Below are positions 6,706 to 14,108 of a stretch of 21,048 nucleotides of DNA, one piece after another. The DNA comes from CAYJCL01 sp964370475 (GTDB lineage Bacteria > Bacillota_I > Bacilli_A > RF39 > UBA660), in the NCBI GenBank assembly GCA_964370475.1, contig CAYJJI010000016.1, positions 1-21,048 of the forward strand, given 5' to 3'. Each line of letters starts with the position of its first letter. Position 1 is the stretch's first letter. The translations under genes were made by a program, and so were the position numbers. The notes beneath the pieces were generated by a model. The model saw only the letters and a list, made by a program, of their open reading frames with translations, searched no databases and was not told the origin of the DNA.

Positions 6706-8121
6706 ATGAAAAAAAACGATAAAATAACTAGCAGAGAAGTAGATTTTGCTAAATGGTATACAGATGTAATAAGAGAAGCAGATTTAGTAGATTACGGAAA
6801 TACTAAAGGAAGTATGATAATCCGTCCATATGGCTATGCAATATGGGAAAAAATAGTAGCATACTTAGATAAAGAATTTAAAAAAACAGGAGTAATGAAT
6901 GTTCAAATGCCAATGTTCATTCCAGAATCACTACTTAATATTGAAAAAGATCACGTAGAAGGATTTGCTCCAGAAGCAGCATGGGTAACTCATGGTGGAA
7001 ACGATAAACTAGAAGAGAGAATGTGCGTAAGACCAACATCAGAAGTACTGTTCTGCGAACACTTCAAAAAGATAGTAAAATCATATCGAGATCTACCATT
7101 ACTTTATAACCAATGGTGTACTATAGTGCGTTGGGAAAAAACAACAAGACCATTCCTAAGATCAAGAGAAATATTATGGCAAGAAGGACATACACTACAT
7201 GCCGAAGCTAATGAGGCACAACAAGAAGCATTAGATATCTTAAAGATATACGAAGATTTCCAAAAAAATATATTAGGTCTTCCAGTATTAGTTGGTAAAA
7301 AATCAGAAAAAGAAAAATTTGCTGGAGCAGTAGAAACATACACTCTAGAAGCTATGATGTATGATGGCGTAGCACTACAAAATGGAACAACTCATTATTT
7401 TGGTGATAAATTCACAAAAGCATTTGGAATAGAATATTTAAATAAAGAAAACAAACTAGTTAATCCTCACCAATCAAGTTGGGGAGTAACAACTAGAATG
7501 ATTGGTGGATTAATAATGACCCACAGTGATGATAATGGCCTTGTTTTACCTCCTAATATAGCTCCTATCCAAGTGTGTATAATAAAAATAGGAGATAACG
7601 ACTTAGTAAATAATAAAATATCAGAACTAAAAAAAGTGTTAGAAGAAAAAAATATAACATATAAAGTTGATGACTCAGATAAATCCCCAGGATTTAAATT
7701 CGCAGAAGCAGAAGTGAAAGGTTACCCTCTACGCTTAGAAATAGGAGCAAGAGATTTAGAAAACGATATAATCACTATTGTAAGAAGAGACACTAGTGAA
7801 AAAATAACAACATCAAGTAGTGATTATATTAATAAAATAGTTACTTCTCTAAAAAATATGCAAGAAGACATGTATCAAAAAGCATTAACTAGAAGAAACG
7901 AAATGATCTACGAAGCAAATTCTAAAGAAGAATTTGAAAAATACACAAAACAACCAGGATTCACAACTATGTCATGGTGTAACAATCGTGAATGTGAAGA
8001 TAAAATAAAAGAAGATTACAAAGTAAAAACAAGATGCATCAAAGAAGAAGGAAACTTTGGAACTTGCCCAATATGTGGAAAAGAAGCAAAAGTAAAAATG
8101 TATTTTGGAAAACAATACTAA
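6706..8121 (+). CDS. proS: Prolyl-tRNA synthetase, archaeal/eukaryal (zinc) type
   Basis: 471 residues, a class II synthetase that charges tRNA-Pro. Class II motifs are visible: motif 2 FLRSREILWQEGHTLHA (150-166), RPTSE (109-113) and motif 3 GVTTRMIGGLIMTHSD (260-275). There is no inserted editing domain between motifs 2 and 3. The anticodon-binding domain follows (about 284-385), then a C-terminal zinc-type domain with Cys425, Cys430, Cys454 and Cys457. The chain ends in Tyr (FGKQY), as in this class of ProRS. The T-box with a CCT specifier upstream independently confirms the amino acid. A terminator stem starts at its stop codon. Confidence 0.97.
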   Translation: MKKNDKITSREVDFAKWYTDVIREADLVDYGNTKGSMIIRPYGYAIWEKIVAYLDKEFKKTGVMNVQMPMFIPESLLNIEKDHVEGFAPEAAWVTHGGNDKLEERMCVRPTSEVLFCEHFKKIVKSYRDLPLLYNQWCTIVRWEKTTRPFLRSREILWQEGHTLHAEANEAQQEALDILKIYEDFQKNILGLPVLVGKKSEKEKFAGAVETYTLEAMMYDGVALQNGTTHYFGDKFTKAFGIEYLNKENKLVNPHQSSWGVTTRMIGGLIMTHSDDNGLVLPPNIAPIQVCIIKIGDNDLVNNKISELKKVLEEKNITYKVDDSDKSPGFKFAEAEVKGYPLRLEIGARDLENDIITIVRRDTSEKITTSSSDYINKIVTSLKNMQEDMYQKALTRRNEMIYEANSKEEFEKYTKQPGFTTMSWCNNRECEDKIKEDYKVKTRCIKEEGNFGTCPICGKEAKVKMYFGKQY

Positions 8122-8149
8122 AAAGTAGTAAAGTAATACTACTTTTTTT
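8120..8149 (+). terminator. Intrinsic terminator of the T-box operon
   Basis: AAAAAGTAGTA (8120-8130) and TACTACTTTTT (8137-8147) form an 11-bp stem with a six-base loop, followed by T. The last bases of the proS stop codon lie in the left arm. Confidence 0.85.
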
Positions 8150-8162
8150 ATATGGATAAATA

Positions 8163-8171
8163 TAGTATAAT
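8163..8171 (+). promoter_or_regulatory. -10 region for sufSU
   Basis: TAGTATAAT (8163-8171) is a strong -10; no convincing -35 is seen 16-18 bases upstream. It would give a leader of about 45 bases, longer than most in this window. AGGGAGATAA (8212-8221) is the ribosome-binding site of sufS. A frame that opens at an ATG at 8152 starts upstream of this -10 and is not the real start. Confidence 0.5.
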
Positions 8172-8223
8172 GTTATCAGACGTAGTTCTTTTTTTGAATA
8201 TACTATATAGAAGGGAGATAACA

Positions 8224-9420
8224 ATGAATAGAGAAGATTTTAAAATACTAAATAATGATATTATATATTTAGATAACGCAGCAACAACTCTTAAACCTAA
8301 GTCAGTTACAGAAAAAATAAACGAATATTATAATTCGTATAGCGCAAATGCTCATAGAGGAGATTATGATATTTCTTTAAAAGTGGATATGGAATATGAA
8401 AATGCTAGAGATTTAGTAAAAGATTTTATTAATGCCTCATCTAGAAAAGAAATAATATTTACTAGCGGAACTACCCAATCATTAAACATGATCGTGTTCG
8501 GTTATTTTAAAAAGATCCTAAAATCAGGAGATGAAATAATATTAACAAAAAGTGAACACGCATCAAATATTCTACCTTGGTTTGTGTTAGCTAAAGAACT
8601 AAACCTGGTAATTAATTACATAGAACTAGATGTAGACTATTCAGTAAAGATTGAAAAAGTTCAAGAAAAAATAACACCACAAACAAAAGTAATAAGCATA
8701 GCTGGTGTTACAAACGTTATAGGTGATACAAGACCAATCAAAAAAATCTGCAAACTTGCACATCAAAACAATATTTTAGTTATTGTCGATGCAGCACAAT
8801 TAGTTGCTCATCAAAGCACTGACGTTCAAGAATTAGATTGTGACTTTTTAGCTTTCTCAGCTCACAAAATGTGCGGTCCTACAGGAGTAGGGGTATTATA
8901 TGGTAAATATGATTTACTAAAAGAAATGAACCCTCAAAACTATGGTGGAGGAATGAACGAATCATTTGATGAAATAGAAACAATGTCATTAAAAGAACTA
9001 CCAGGTAAATTAGAAGCAGGTACTCAAAATATTGCTGGTGTAATTGGCTTTGGAGAAACAATAAAATATTTATCTAAAATAGGTATGGATAACATAAAAG
9101 AATATGAAAATAAACTAAGTGAATACTTAGTTCAAAAACTAAGTGAAATAAGCCATATAGAAATAATTAACAAAAACACTAAAAGTAATATAATTACATT
9201 TAATGTAGAAGATATCTTTAGCCAAGACGTAACTAGTTACTTAAATAAATATAATATATGCCTAAGAGCAGGAAACCATTGTGCAAAAAAATTAAAAGAT
9301 GAGACAGGAATAAATAGTTCATGTCGAATCAGTTTATATTTTTATAACACTTATGAAGAAATGGACATCTTAGTTAACTTACTCAAAGATAAAAATAAAA
9401 TATTAATGGAGATGTTCTAA
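8224..9420 (+). CDS. sufS: Cysteine desulfurase SufS
   Basis: 398 residues from the ATG at 8224, which has AGGGAGATAA upstream and begins like the family (YLDNAATT at 15-22). SufS is a PLP enzyme that takes sulfur from cysteine for Fe-S cluster assembly. Seen: Thr/Ser and His contacts in SGTTQS (81-86) and SEHASN (110-115), VDAAQ with Asp189, the PLP lysine in FSAHK (Lys215), and the active-site cysteine in RAGNHCAK (Cys353). The GAGTQNI segment reads EAGTQNI. sufU overlaps its stop codon (TAATG), which fits sulfur relay from SufS to SufU. No sufB, sufC or sufD lies nearby in the window. Confidence 0.95.
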   Translation: MNREDFKILNNDIIYLDNAATTLKPKSVTEKINEYYNSYSANAHRGDYDISLKVDMEYENARDLVKDFINASSRKEIIFTSGTTQSLNMIVFGYFKKILKSGDEIILTKSEHASNILPWFVLAKELNLVINYIELDVDYSVKIEKVQEKITPQTKVISIAGVTNVIGDTRPIKKICKLAHQNNILVIVDAAQLVAHQSTDVQELDCDFLAFSAHKMCGPTGVGVLYGKYDLLKEMNPQNYGGGMNESFDEIETMSLKELPGKLEAGTQNIAGVIGFGETIKYLSKIGMDNIKEYENKLSEYLVQKLSEISHIEIINKNTKSNIITFNVEDIFSQDVTSYLNKYNICLRAGNHCAKKLKDETGINSSCRISLYFYNTYEEMDILVNLLKDKNKILMEMF

Positions 9421-9842
9421 TGAATAATCGAGAAATAATTATGGATAATTATTTAAATCCTGCAAACAAAAAAGTAGTTAATGATTCAAATTATATCAAA
9501 ATAAATAATAATAACGAATCATGCATCGACAATATAGACTTATACATCTTAATAGAAAATAACGTTATAAAAGACATTAAATTCGAAGGTGAAGCATGTT
9601 CTATAACTATATCATCTTCATCATTGCTAACTAAATTATTAGTAAATAAAACGATTGATGAAGCTCTTGTATTTATCAAAGAATACGAATCGATGATTAA
9701 CAACCAAGAATACAATAAAGACGCACTAGGTGATGCTAATTGCTATTGTGAAATTCACAAACAACCAAATCGCAAACTATGTGCTTTATTACCTTATATC
9801 GGTTTGAAAAAACATTTAGAAAACAAAAAAAGTAATCAATAA
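9420..9842 (+). CDS. sufU: SufU-type sulfur-transfer/Fe-S assembly protein
   Basis: 140 residues. In Firmicutes SufU is a zinc protein that accepts sulfur from SufS. The N-terminus REIIMDNYLNPANKK is typical. The ligand set is present: Cys35 and Asp37 (in SCID, where relatives have CGD), Cys60 (FEGEACSITISSSSLL) and Cys121 (RKLCALLPY). The Gly usually between Cys and Asp is Ile here, and an extra C-Y-C pair (Cys108, Cys110) is present. Its start overlaps the sufS stop by one base, with GGAGATG upstream. Its stop lies inside the terminator shared with lexA. Confidence 0.9.
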   Translation: MNNREIIMDNYLNPANKKVVNDSNYIKINNNNESCIDNIDLYILIENNVIKDIKFEGEACSITISSSSLLTKLLVNKTIDEALVFIKEYESMINNQEYNKDALGDANCYCEIHKQPNRKLCALLPYIGLKKHLENKKSNQ

Positions 9843-9857
9843 TATTGATTACTTTTT
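9827..9857. terminator. Bidirectional terminator between sufU and lexA
   Basis: AAAAAGTAATCAAT (9827-9840) and ATTGATTACTTTTT (9844-9857) form a perfect 14-bp stem with a three-base loop, T-rich in both directions. The stop codons of sufU (9840-9842) and lexA (9856-9858, minus) overlap the structure. Confidence 0.9.
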
Positions 9858-10476
9858 ATATTTTTCTATAAAGTCCAATCGCTTTACCTAAAATAGTACA
9901 ATTACTTAAAATAATAGGTTCCATAGAATCATTTTCAGGTTGAAGTCTTATATGATCATCTTCTTTATAAAAACGTTTTAAAGTTACTTCATTATCTTCA
10001 TTCATCGCAACGACAATATTTCCATTTTTAGAAGTACTTTGTTTTTGAACGATTACAATATCACCATCAAAGATACCAGCATTTATCATACTTTCGCCAA
10101 TTACTTCCAAAGTAAATATTTGTTCCTTATTAGGAACTAAAGAAACAGGTAAATCAAAAAACTGTTCAGGATTTTCGATAGCTTCAATAGGACTACCAGC
10201 AGTTATTTTACCAAGTAAAGGAACTTTTATTACATCTTCTTTTTGATTTTGATATTCATTATCTACTAATATTTCAATCGTTCTAAACTTAGAACTAGCT
10301 TTTCTTATAACTCCAGCTTCTTCAAGCTTTTTTAAATGAGAATGAACAGTAGCAGGAGATGATAAACCTAAATGAGCACCAATCTCTCTTGTAGCGGGTG
10401 GATAACCATGACTAGCAATATATTTTTTTACATAATTTAAGACATCTAATTGTCTACTCGTTAATTTTTTTTCCAT
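9856..10476 (-). CDS. lexA: LexA SOS repressor
   Basis: 206 residues, normal length. LexA represses DNA-damage genes until RecA triggers its self-cleavage. A winged-helix N-terminus (about 1-70, LTSRQLDVLNYV, PPATREIGAHLGLSSPATVHSHL) precedes a peptidase S24 domain. The cleavage pair is Ala93-Gly94 (ITAGSPIEA), the nucleophile Ser129 (GESMINAGI) and the general base Lys167 (TLKRFY). Start: GGAGGAACTAT before ATG. In Bacillus lexA is also near the tkt/sirA/yneF block. The gene has a consensus promoter whose -35 sits in a palindrome, which suggests self-repression. Confidence 0.97.
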   Translation of the reverse strand: MEKKLTSRQLDVLNYVKKYIASHGYPPATREIGAHLGLSSPATVHSHLKKLEEAGVIRKASSKFRTIEILVDNEYQNQKEDVIKVPLLGKITAGSPIEAIENPEQFFDLPVSLVPNKEQIFTLEVIGESMINAGIFDGDIVIVQKQSTSKNGNIVVAMNEDNEVTLKRFYKEDDHIRLQPENDSMEPIILSNCTILGKAIGLYRKI

Positions 10477-10496
10477 ATAGTTCCTCCGACGAATAG

Positions 10497-10525
10497 ATTA
10501 TACCATTAATACATTCGTTTGTCAA
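10497..10525 (-). promoter_or_regulatory. Promoter of lexA
   Basis: On the minus strand TTGACA (10525-10520) and TATAAT (10502-10497) are 17 bases apart, both perfect matches to the vegetative consensus. The start of transcription would be near 10490, giving a leader of about 14 bases with GGAGGA as ribosome-binding site. Confidence 0.85.
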
Positions 10526-10536
10526 ACAAACGTATG
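10512..10536. promoter_or_regulatory. Probable LexA operator (11-3-11 palindrome)
   Basis: CATTCGTTTGT (10512-10522) and ACAAACGTATG (10526-10536) flank CAA; 10 of 11 positions pair. The palindrome covers the lexA -35 hexamer. It is not the Bacillus SOS box (CGAAC-N4-GTTCG), so either this lineage has a different LexA site or another repressor binds. A partial copy, GTTTGAAAAAC (10547-10557), covers the -35 of the divergent gene. Confidence 0.6.
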
Positions 10537-10548
10537 ATAAAAAACTGT

Positions 10549-10576
10549 TTGAAAAACAAAAAAATCATGATATAAT
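10549..10576 (+). promoter_or_regulatory. Promoter of the CDP-alcohol phosphatidyltransferase gene
   Basis: TTGAAA (10549-10554) and an extended -10 TGA-TATAAT (10568-10576) are 16 bases apart. The transcript would have a leader of about 47 bases. A GGGGGA ribosome-binding site is at 10621-10626, in the loop of a short CATAT/ATATG repeat (10615-10619 and 10628-10632 approximately) that takes in the start codon. Confidence 0.7.
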
Positions 10577-10629
10577 CATGTCATAACAAATTGATATGCA
10601 ATAATTAAAAATACATATCTGGGGGACAT

Positions 10630-11316
10630 ATGAATAGAACAATCATGAAAATATTAGTTAACTTAATTACATTAACTAGATTAATAGCGACTATTGTAGT
10701 ACTGCCGATTTTTATAAACTTCGGAGCACTAATTACAGGAGTATTTCTAGGAGTAGTATTTATTACTGATTTTCTAGATGGCTACCTTGCTAGAAAATTT
10801 AAAGTTCAAACCCATCTAGGAGCTATATTAGATCAAGGCTGTGACAAATTATTATCGTTATCATCACTTCTTTGTCTTACTACAGTCAATCCATTATTTA
10901 TAGCACCACTATTATTAGAAACAGGAACAATGCTAGTTAATATCGGAAAAATTTCAAAAGGCTTAGAGAGCAATTCATCAATGATTGGTAGAATAAAAAT
11001 GTGGATCCTTGGATTATCTACAGTTTTAGGATTCGCATCAGCCGAAATAATAAGTAATCCAGAAATAACTGAAATAATCACTTCTCAAACTGCTACCGAC
11101 ATATCAAATGTAGCAGCACTAGTATCAACTGGTTTTTGTGCCTCAGCACTCTATGGATATGCTAAAGAAAATAAAGGACAAAAAAAAGAATACTCAGAAT
11201 ATGAACTGAAAAAATTCGATGAAATATGGGAATCGTTAACTAGTACTAAATTTAAAGAAGAAAATCCTAACATTTCAAAAGATGAATTAATATTTAAAAG
11301 AATAAAGAAACAGTAA
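10630..11316 (+). CDS. pgsA: CDP-alcohol phosphatidyltransferase (probable PgsA)
   Basis: 228 residues, an integral membrane enzyme that joins a CDP-activated lipid to an alcohol, most likely glycerol 3-phosphate. The complete family motif is present: Asp50-Gly51, Ala54-Arg55, Gly64, Asp68 and Asp72 (in FLDGYLAR, GAILDQGCD). Hydrophobic helices flank it at about 8-30, 32-48, 74-92, 120-138 and 150-167. PgsA proteins usually have 180-200 residues; this one adds a charged tail of about 55 residues from YGYAKENKGQKKE onward. Phosphatidylglycerol-phosphate synthase is the best guess in this phylum, but other members of the family (cardiolipin or phosphatidylinositol-type) cannot be excluded. It is transcribed away from lexA. 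Confidence 0.8.
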   Translation: MNRTIMKILVNLITLTRLIATIVVLPIFINFGALITGVFLGVVFITDFLDGYLARKFKVQTHLGAILDQGCDKLLSLSSLLCLTTVNPLFIAPLLLETGTMLVNIGKISKGLESNSSMIGRIKMWILGLSTVLGFASAEIISNPEITEIITSQTATDISNVAALVSTGFCASALYGYAKENKGQKKEYSEYELKKFDEIWESLTSTKFKEENPNISKDELIFKRIKKQ

Positions 11317-11332
11317 ACACTGTTTCTTTTTA
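11304..11332 (+). terminator. Terminator of pgsA
   Basis: AAAGAAACAGT (11304-11314) pairs perfectly with ACTGTTTCTTT (11319-11329), loop AAAC, then T. The stop codon TAA begins at the last base of the left arm. Confidence 0.9.
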
Positions 11333-11335
11333 AAT

Positions 11336-11361
11336 AAAAAGAGAAGATTAATTATCTTCTC
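11336..11361 (-). terminator. Terminator of the ABC-F gene
   Basis: On the minus strand GAGAAGAT (11361-11354) pairs with ATCTTCTC (11348-11341) around a five-base loop, followed by five T (11340-11336). The stop codon of the ABC-F gene lies at the loop edge of the hairpin. Confidence 0.85.
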
Positions 11362-12943
11362 CAAACTTTTCTAAATATTCGTCATATTTCATATAACGAT
11401 CTCTACAAGAACCATCTTTTTTAATTTCAATCAATCTATTTGCAGTAGTATCAATTAACTCTTGATCATGAGTAGCAAATATACAAGATCCATTAAATTT
11501 AACTAAAGCATTATTTAAAGAAGTTATAGACTCTATATCCAAATGATTAGTAGGTTCATCTAGTAATAAGAAATTACCACCTTGCATCATCACTTTAGAT
11601 AACATACACCTAACTTTTTCTCCTCCAGATAAAACCTTAACATTCTTAGTAACTTCATCTCCAGCAAATAACATTCTACCTAAGAAACCTCTAACAAAAG
11701 ATTCCTCAGTACTAGTAGAGTACTGTCTTAACCACTCAATCATATTTTTATCCTCTAAAAAGTATTCATCATGATTTTTAGGAAAATAACTTACATTAGT
11801 ATTAATACCATACTTTATAGTTCCACTAGTAGGTTCTAGCTCACCAGCAATAATTTTAAGTAGAGCAGTCTTAGCAACTTCATTATGTCCTATTAAAGCT
11901 ATCTTATCATCCTTATTTACATTTAAAGTTAAATTACTAATTATATCTTTACCATCTTTGGAATAACTTATATTACTCAATATCATAATTTCAGTACCAA
12001 GCTTTTTATCAAAATCAAAATTAATATAAGGATACTTTCTACTAGACGGCTTAATATCATCAAGAATAATATTTTCAAGTAACTTCTTACGAGACGTAGC
12101 TTGCTTAGATTTAGATGCATTAGCACTAAATCTAGCTATAAAGTCTTTTAATTCTTTAATTCTTTCTTCTTTTCTCTTATTTGAATCTCCCATTTGTTTT
12201 TGAATTAATTCAGAAGACTTAACCCAAAAATCATAATTCCCAACAAATAAAGACATTTTACTATAATCTATATCAACTATATGAGTACAAATTTTATTTA
12301 AGAAATAACGATCGTGAGAAACAACTATAATAGTATTTTTAAATTCAATAAGATATTCCTCTAACCAAGTTTTAGACCTCATATCAAGTCCATTAGTAGG
12401 TTCATCTAATATTAAAACATCAGGTTCACCAAATAACGCTTGTGCTAGTAACACTTTAACTTTATCACTATCTTTTAATTCACTCATCATTGAATAATGT
12501 AAATCATTATCAACTCCAAGACCAGTTAATAAAATAGCAGCATCAGATTCAGCTTGCCATCCACCCATAACTTCAAACTCATGTTCCAAATCACCAGCTC
12601 TAATCCCATCTTGATCAGTAAAGTCTGGTTTCATATAAATTTCATTTTTTTCAATCATAATATCATAAAGTTTTTGATTTCCACGTATTACTGTATCAAT
12701 AACATTTAAATCATTATAAGCATTATGATCTTGCTTTAAAAAACTAATTCTTTCATTCTTAGATATACTAACATTACCTGTAGAAGGTTCGATCTCACCA
12801 CTTAATATTTTTAAAAACGTAGATTTACCAGCTCCATTAGCACCAATAATTCCATAACAATTATTACCCTTGAATTCTAAATTAACATTTTCAAATAATT
12901 TCTTAGTACTAAATACTAAACTTAAATTAGTTATACTTAACAT
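11348..12943 (-). CDS. ABC-F ATPase, YbiT/YkpA subfamily
   Basis: 531 residues from the ATG at 12943, which has GAGGTG six bases upstream; the GTG at 12952 lies inside that site. Two ABC domains without membrane helices, joined by a charged linker (about 245-300), as in ribosome-associated ABC-F proteins. Domain 1 has a normal Walker A (GANGAGKST, 34-42), Walker B (ILDEPT, Asp180-Glu181) and His210, but its signature reads ELKDSDK (155-161). Domain 2 has a normal signature (LSGGE, 438-442), Walker B (Asp462-Glu463) and His492, but its Walker A reads GHNEVAKTA (352-360). A translation factor role is inferred from family; resistance is unlikely. It has its own promoter, divergent from sigG. Confidence 0.9.
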   Translation of the reverse strand: MLSITNLSLVFSTKKLFENVNLEFKGNNCYGIIGANGAGKSTFLKILSGEIEPSTGNVSISKNERISFLKQDHNAYNDLNVIDTVIRGNQKLYDIMIEKNEIYMKPDFTDQDGIRAGDLEHEFEVMGGWQAESDAAILLTGLGVDNDLHYSMMSELKDSDKVKVLLAQALFGEPDVLILDEPTNGLDMRSKTWLEEYLIEFKNTIIVVSHDRYFLNKICTHIVDIDYSKMSLFVGNYDFWVKSSELIQKQMGDSNKRKEERIKELKDFIARFSANASKSKQATSRKKLLENIILDDIKPSSRKYPYINFDFDKKLGTEIMILSNISYSKDGKDIISNLTLNVNKDDKIALIGHNEVAKTALLKIIAGELEPTSGTIKYGINTNVSYFPKNHDEYFLEDKNMIEWLRQYSTSTEESFVRGFLGRMLFAGDEVTKNVKVLSGGEKVRCMLSKVMMQGGNFLLLDEPTNHLDIESITSLNNALVKFNGSCIFATHDQELIDTTANRLIEIKKDGSCRDRYMKYDEYLEKFGEDN

Positions 12944-12966
12944 AAAATGCACCTCAATCCTTAAAG

Positions 12967-12995
12967 ATTATAACAACAATTAACTATTTTGTCCA
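12967..12995 (-). promoter_or_regulatory. Promoter of the ABC-F gene
   Basis: On the minus strand TGGACA (12995-12990) and TATAAT (12972-12967) are 17 bases apart, upstream of a GAGGTG ribosome-binding site. Confidence 0.75.
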
Positions 12996-13013
12996 TATCT
13001 ACACCAGTTACTT

Positions 13014-13055
13014 GAATAAAAACAAATAATTCCTCACTAAATAAATCGAGGTGAT
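13014..13055 (+). promoter_or_regulatory. Possible forespore-type promoter and ribosome-binding site of sigG
   Basis: GAATA (13014-13018), 18 bases, then CTAAATA (13037-13043) roughly follow the Bacillus sigma-F/sigma-G pattern (GHATR, 17-18 bases, CATNHTA; five of seven match in the -10). No vegetative promoter is obvious. GAGGTGAT (13048-13055) is the ribosome-binding site. Confidence 0.35.
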
Positions 13056-13058
13056 AAT

Positions 13059-13835
13059 ATGTCTAATTACAAAGTAGATATAACAGGAATCAATACAAAA
13101 GATATAAAAGTATTAAAAAACAAAGAAATGAAAGAATTATTTATCAAATATCAAAACGGTGACTTACTAGCCAAAGAAGAATTAGTAAATGGTAATTTAA
13201 AATTAGTATTAAGTATATTAAAAAAATTCAATAATACCAAACACAATATGGATGACTTATTCCAAATAGGTTGTATAGGACTTATAAAAGCAGTAGATAA
13301 CTTCGATTTAAGTCATAACGTAATGTTCTCTACATATGCAGTTCCTTTAATTTTAGGCGAAGTAAAAAGATATATTAGAGATAACACTACTATGAGAATA
13401 GCAAGAAGTATTAAAGACTTATCATATAAAATATTAAGATATAAAGAAGAATACTACAACGAATTTGGCGCAGAGCCAACAACAAAAGATATAGCCAATT
13501 ACTTTGAAATTAACGAATATCAAATAGCTTTAGCACTAGATTCATTAAGAGAACCAGCATCTATATTTGAACCAATTTATAATGACGGAGGAGATACAAT
13601 ATATATACTAGATCAAGTAGCAGATAAACAATCAGATATCTTAGAAAGTGATTTAAACATGATGATTAATAAAGCACTAGATAAATTAAAAGAAAGAGAA
13701 AGAAAAATATTAATAGATAGATTTATAGTAGGGAAAACTCAAACAGAGATAGCAACTCTTCTAGGAATATCCCAAGCCCAAGTATCCAGAATCGAAAAAA
13801 GTGGACTAAACAATGCTAGAAAACTAATTAAGTAA
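13059..13835 (+). CDS. sigG: Forespore sigma factor sigma-G
   Basis: 258 residues, same length class as Bacillus SigG (260). Sigma-G directs RNA polymerase to late forespore genes after engulfment. The N-terminus YKVDITGINTKDIKVLKNKEM closely follows the SigG-specific start (NKVEICGVDTSKLPVLKNEEM-like), which distinguishes it from SigF. Region 2 is DDLFQIGCIGLIKAVDNFDL (65-84) with FSTYAVPLILGEVKRYIRDN (90-109); the SIFEPIYNDGGD...ILDQ segment is SigG-typical; the region 4 helix-turn-helix is TQTEIATLLGISQAQVSRIE near 225-245. AGGTGAT precedes ATG by three bases. ylmC follows closely, as downstream of sigG in Bacillus. Its presence indicates the organism sporulates or descends from one that did. 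Confidence 0.93.
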   Translation: MSNYKVDITGINTKDIKVLKNKEMKELFIKYQNGDLLAKEELVNGNLKLVLSILKKFNNTKHNMDDLFQIGCIGLIKAVDNFDLSHNVMFSTYAVPLILGEVKRYIRDNTTMRIARSIKDLSYKILRYKEEYYNEFGAEPTTKDIANYFEINEYQIALALDSLREPASIFEPIYNDGGDTIYILDQVADKQSDILESDLNMMINKALDKLKERERKILIDRFIVGKTQTEIATLLGISQAQVSRIEKSGLNNARKLIK

Positions 13836-13858
13836 ATATAATTAGTTAGGTGATTATA

Positions 13859-14086
13859 TTGCGAATATCAGACTTACAGACAAAAGATGTAGTAAATATT
13901 AAAGATGGAAGAAGATTAGGAAAAATAATAGATATAGAAATAAACGATCAAGGAACAATAACTTCTTTAATTATAGAAGCTAAAAAAAATATTAAATTTT
14001 TAAGAAATTCCTCACTAGGGGACTCAGAGATAACTTATAAGCAAATAATAAGAATAGGTGAGGATGTAATTTTAGTAGACTTATGA
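13859..14086 (+). CDS. ylmC: YlmC/YmxH family PRC-barrel protein
   Basis: 75 residues if started at TTG 13859, which has AGGTGAT four bases upstream; the GTG at 13850 lies inside that site. The start MRISDLQTKDVVNIKDGRRL and the end IIRIGEDVILVDL match the YlmC/YmxH family, small beta-barrel proteins of unknown role found after sigG in Bacilli and linked to sporulation in Clostridia. Relatives often have a longer middle; here it is replaced by KKNIKFLRNSSLGDSE. Its TGA stop forms the TGN element of the next promoter. Confidence 0.85.
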   Translation: MRISDLQTKDVVNIKDGRRLGKIIDIEINDQGTITSLIIEAKKNIKFLRNSSLGDSEITYKQIIRIGEDVILVDL

Positions 14087-14092
14087 TATAAT
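14084..14092 (+). promoter_or_regulatory. Extended -10 of lspA
   Basis: TGA-TATAAT (14084-14092) overlaps the ylmC stop codon. It is 16 bases from the lspA ATG, with GAGGAATT between. No clear -35. Confidence 0.55.
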
Positions 14093-14108
14093 TAATCAGT
14101 GAGGAATT

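Noticed and set aside
8152..8223. Longer SufS N-terminus from ATG 8152
   Set aside because: No ribosome-binding site, the -10 lies inside it, and the family start matches the ATG at 8224.
11348..12943. Antibiotic-resistance ABC-F
   Set aside because: The domain features fit the housekeeping YbiT/YkpA group; no resistance-type long linker is seen.
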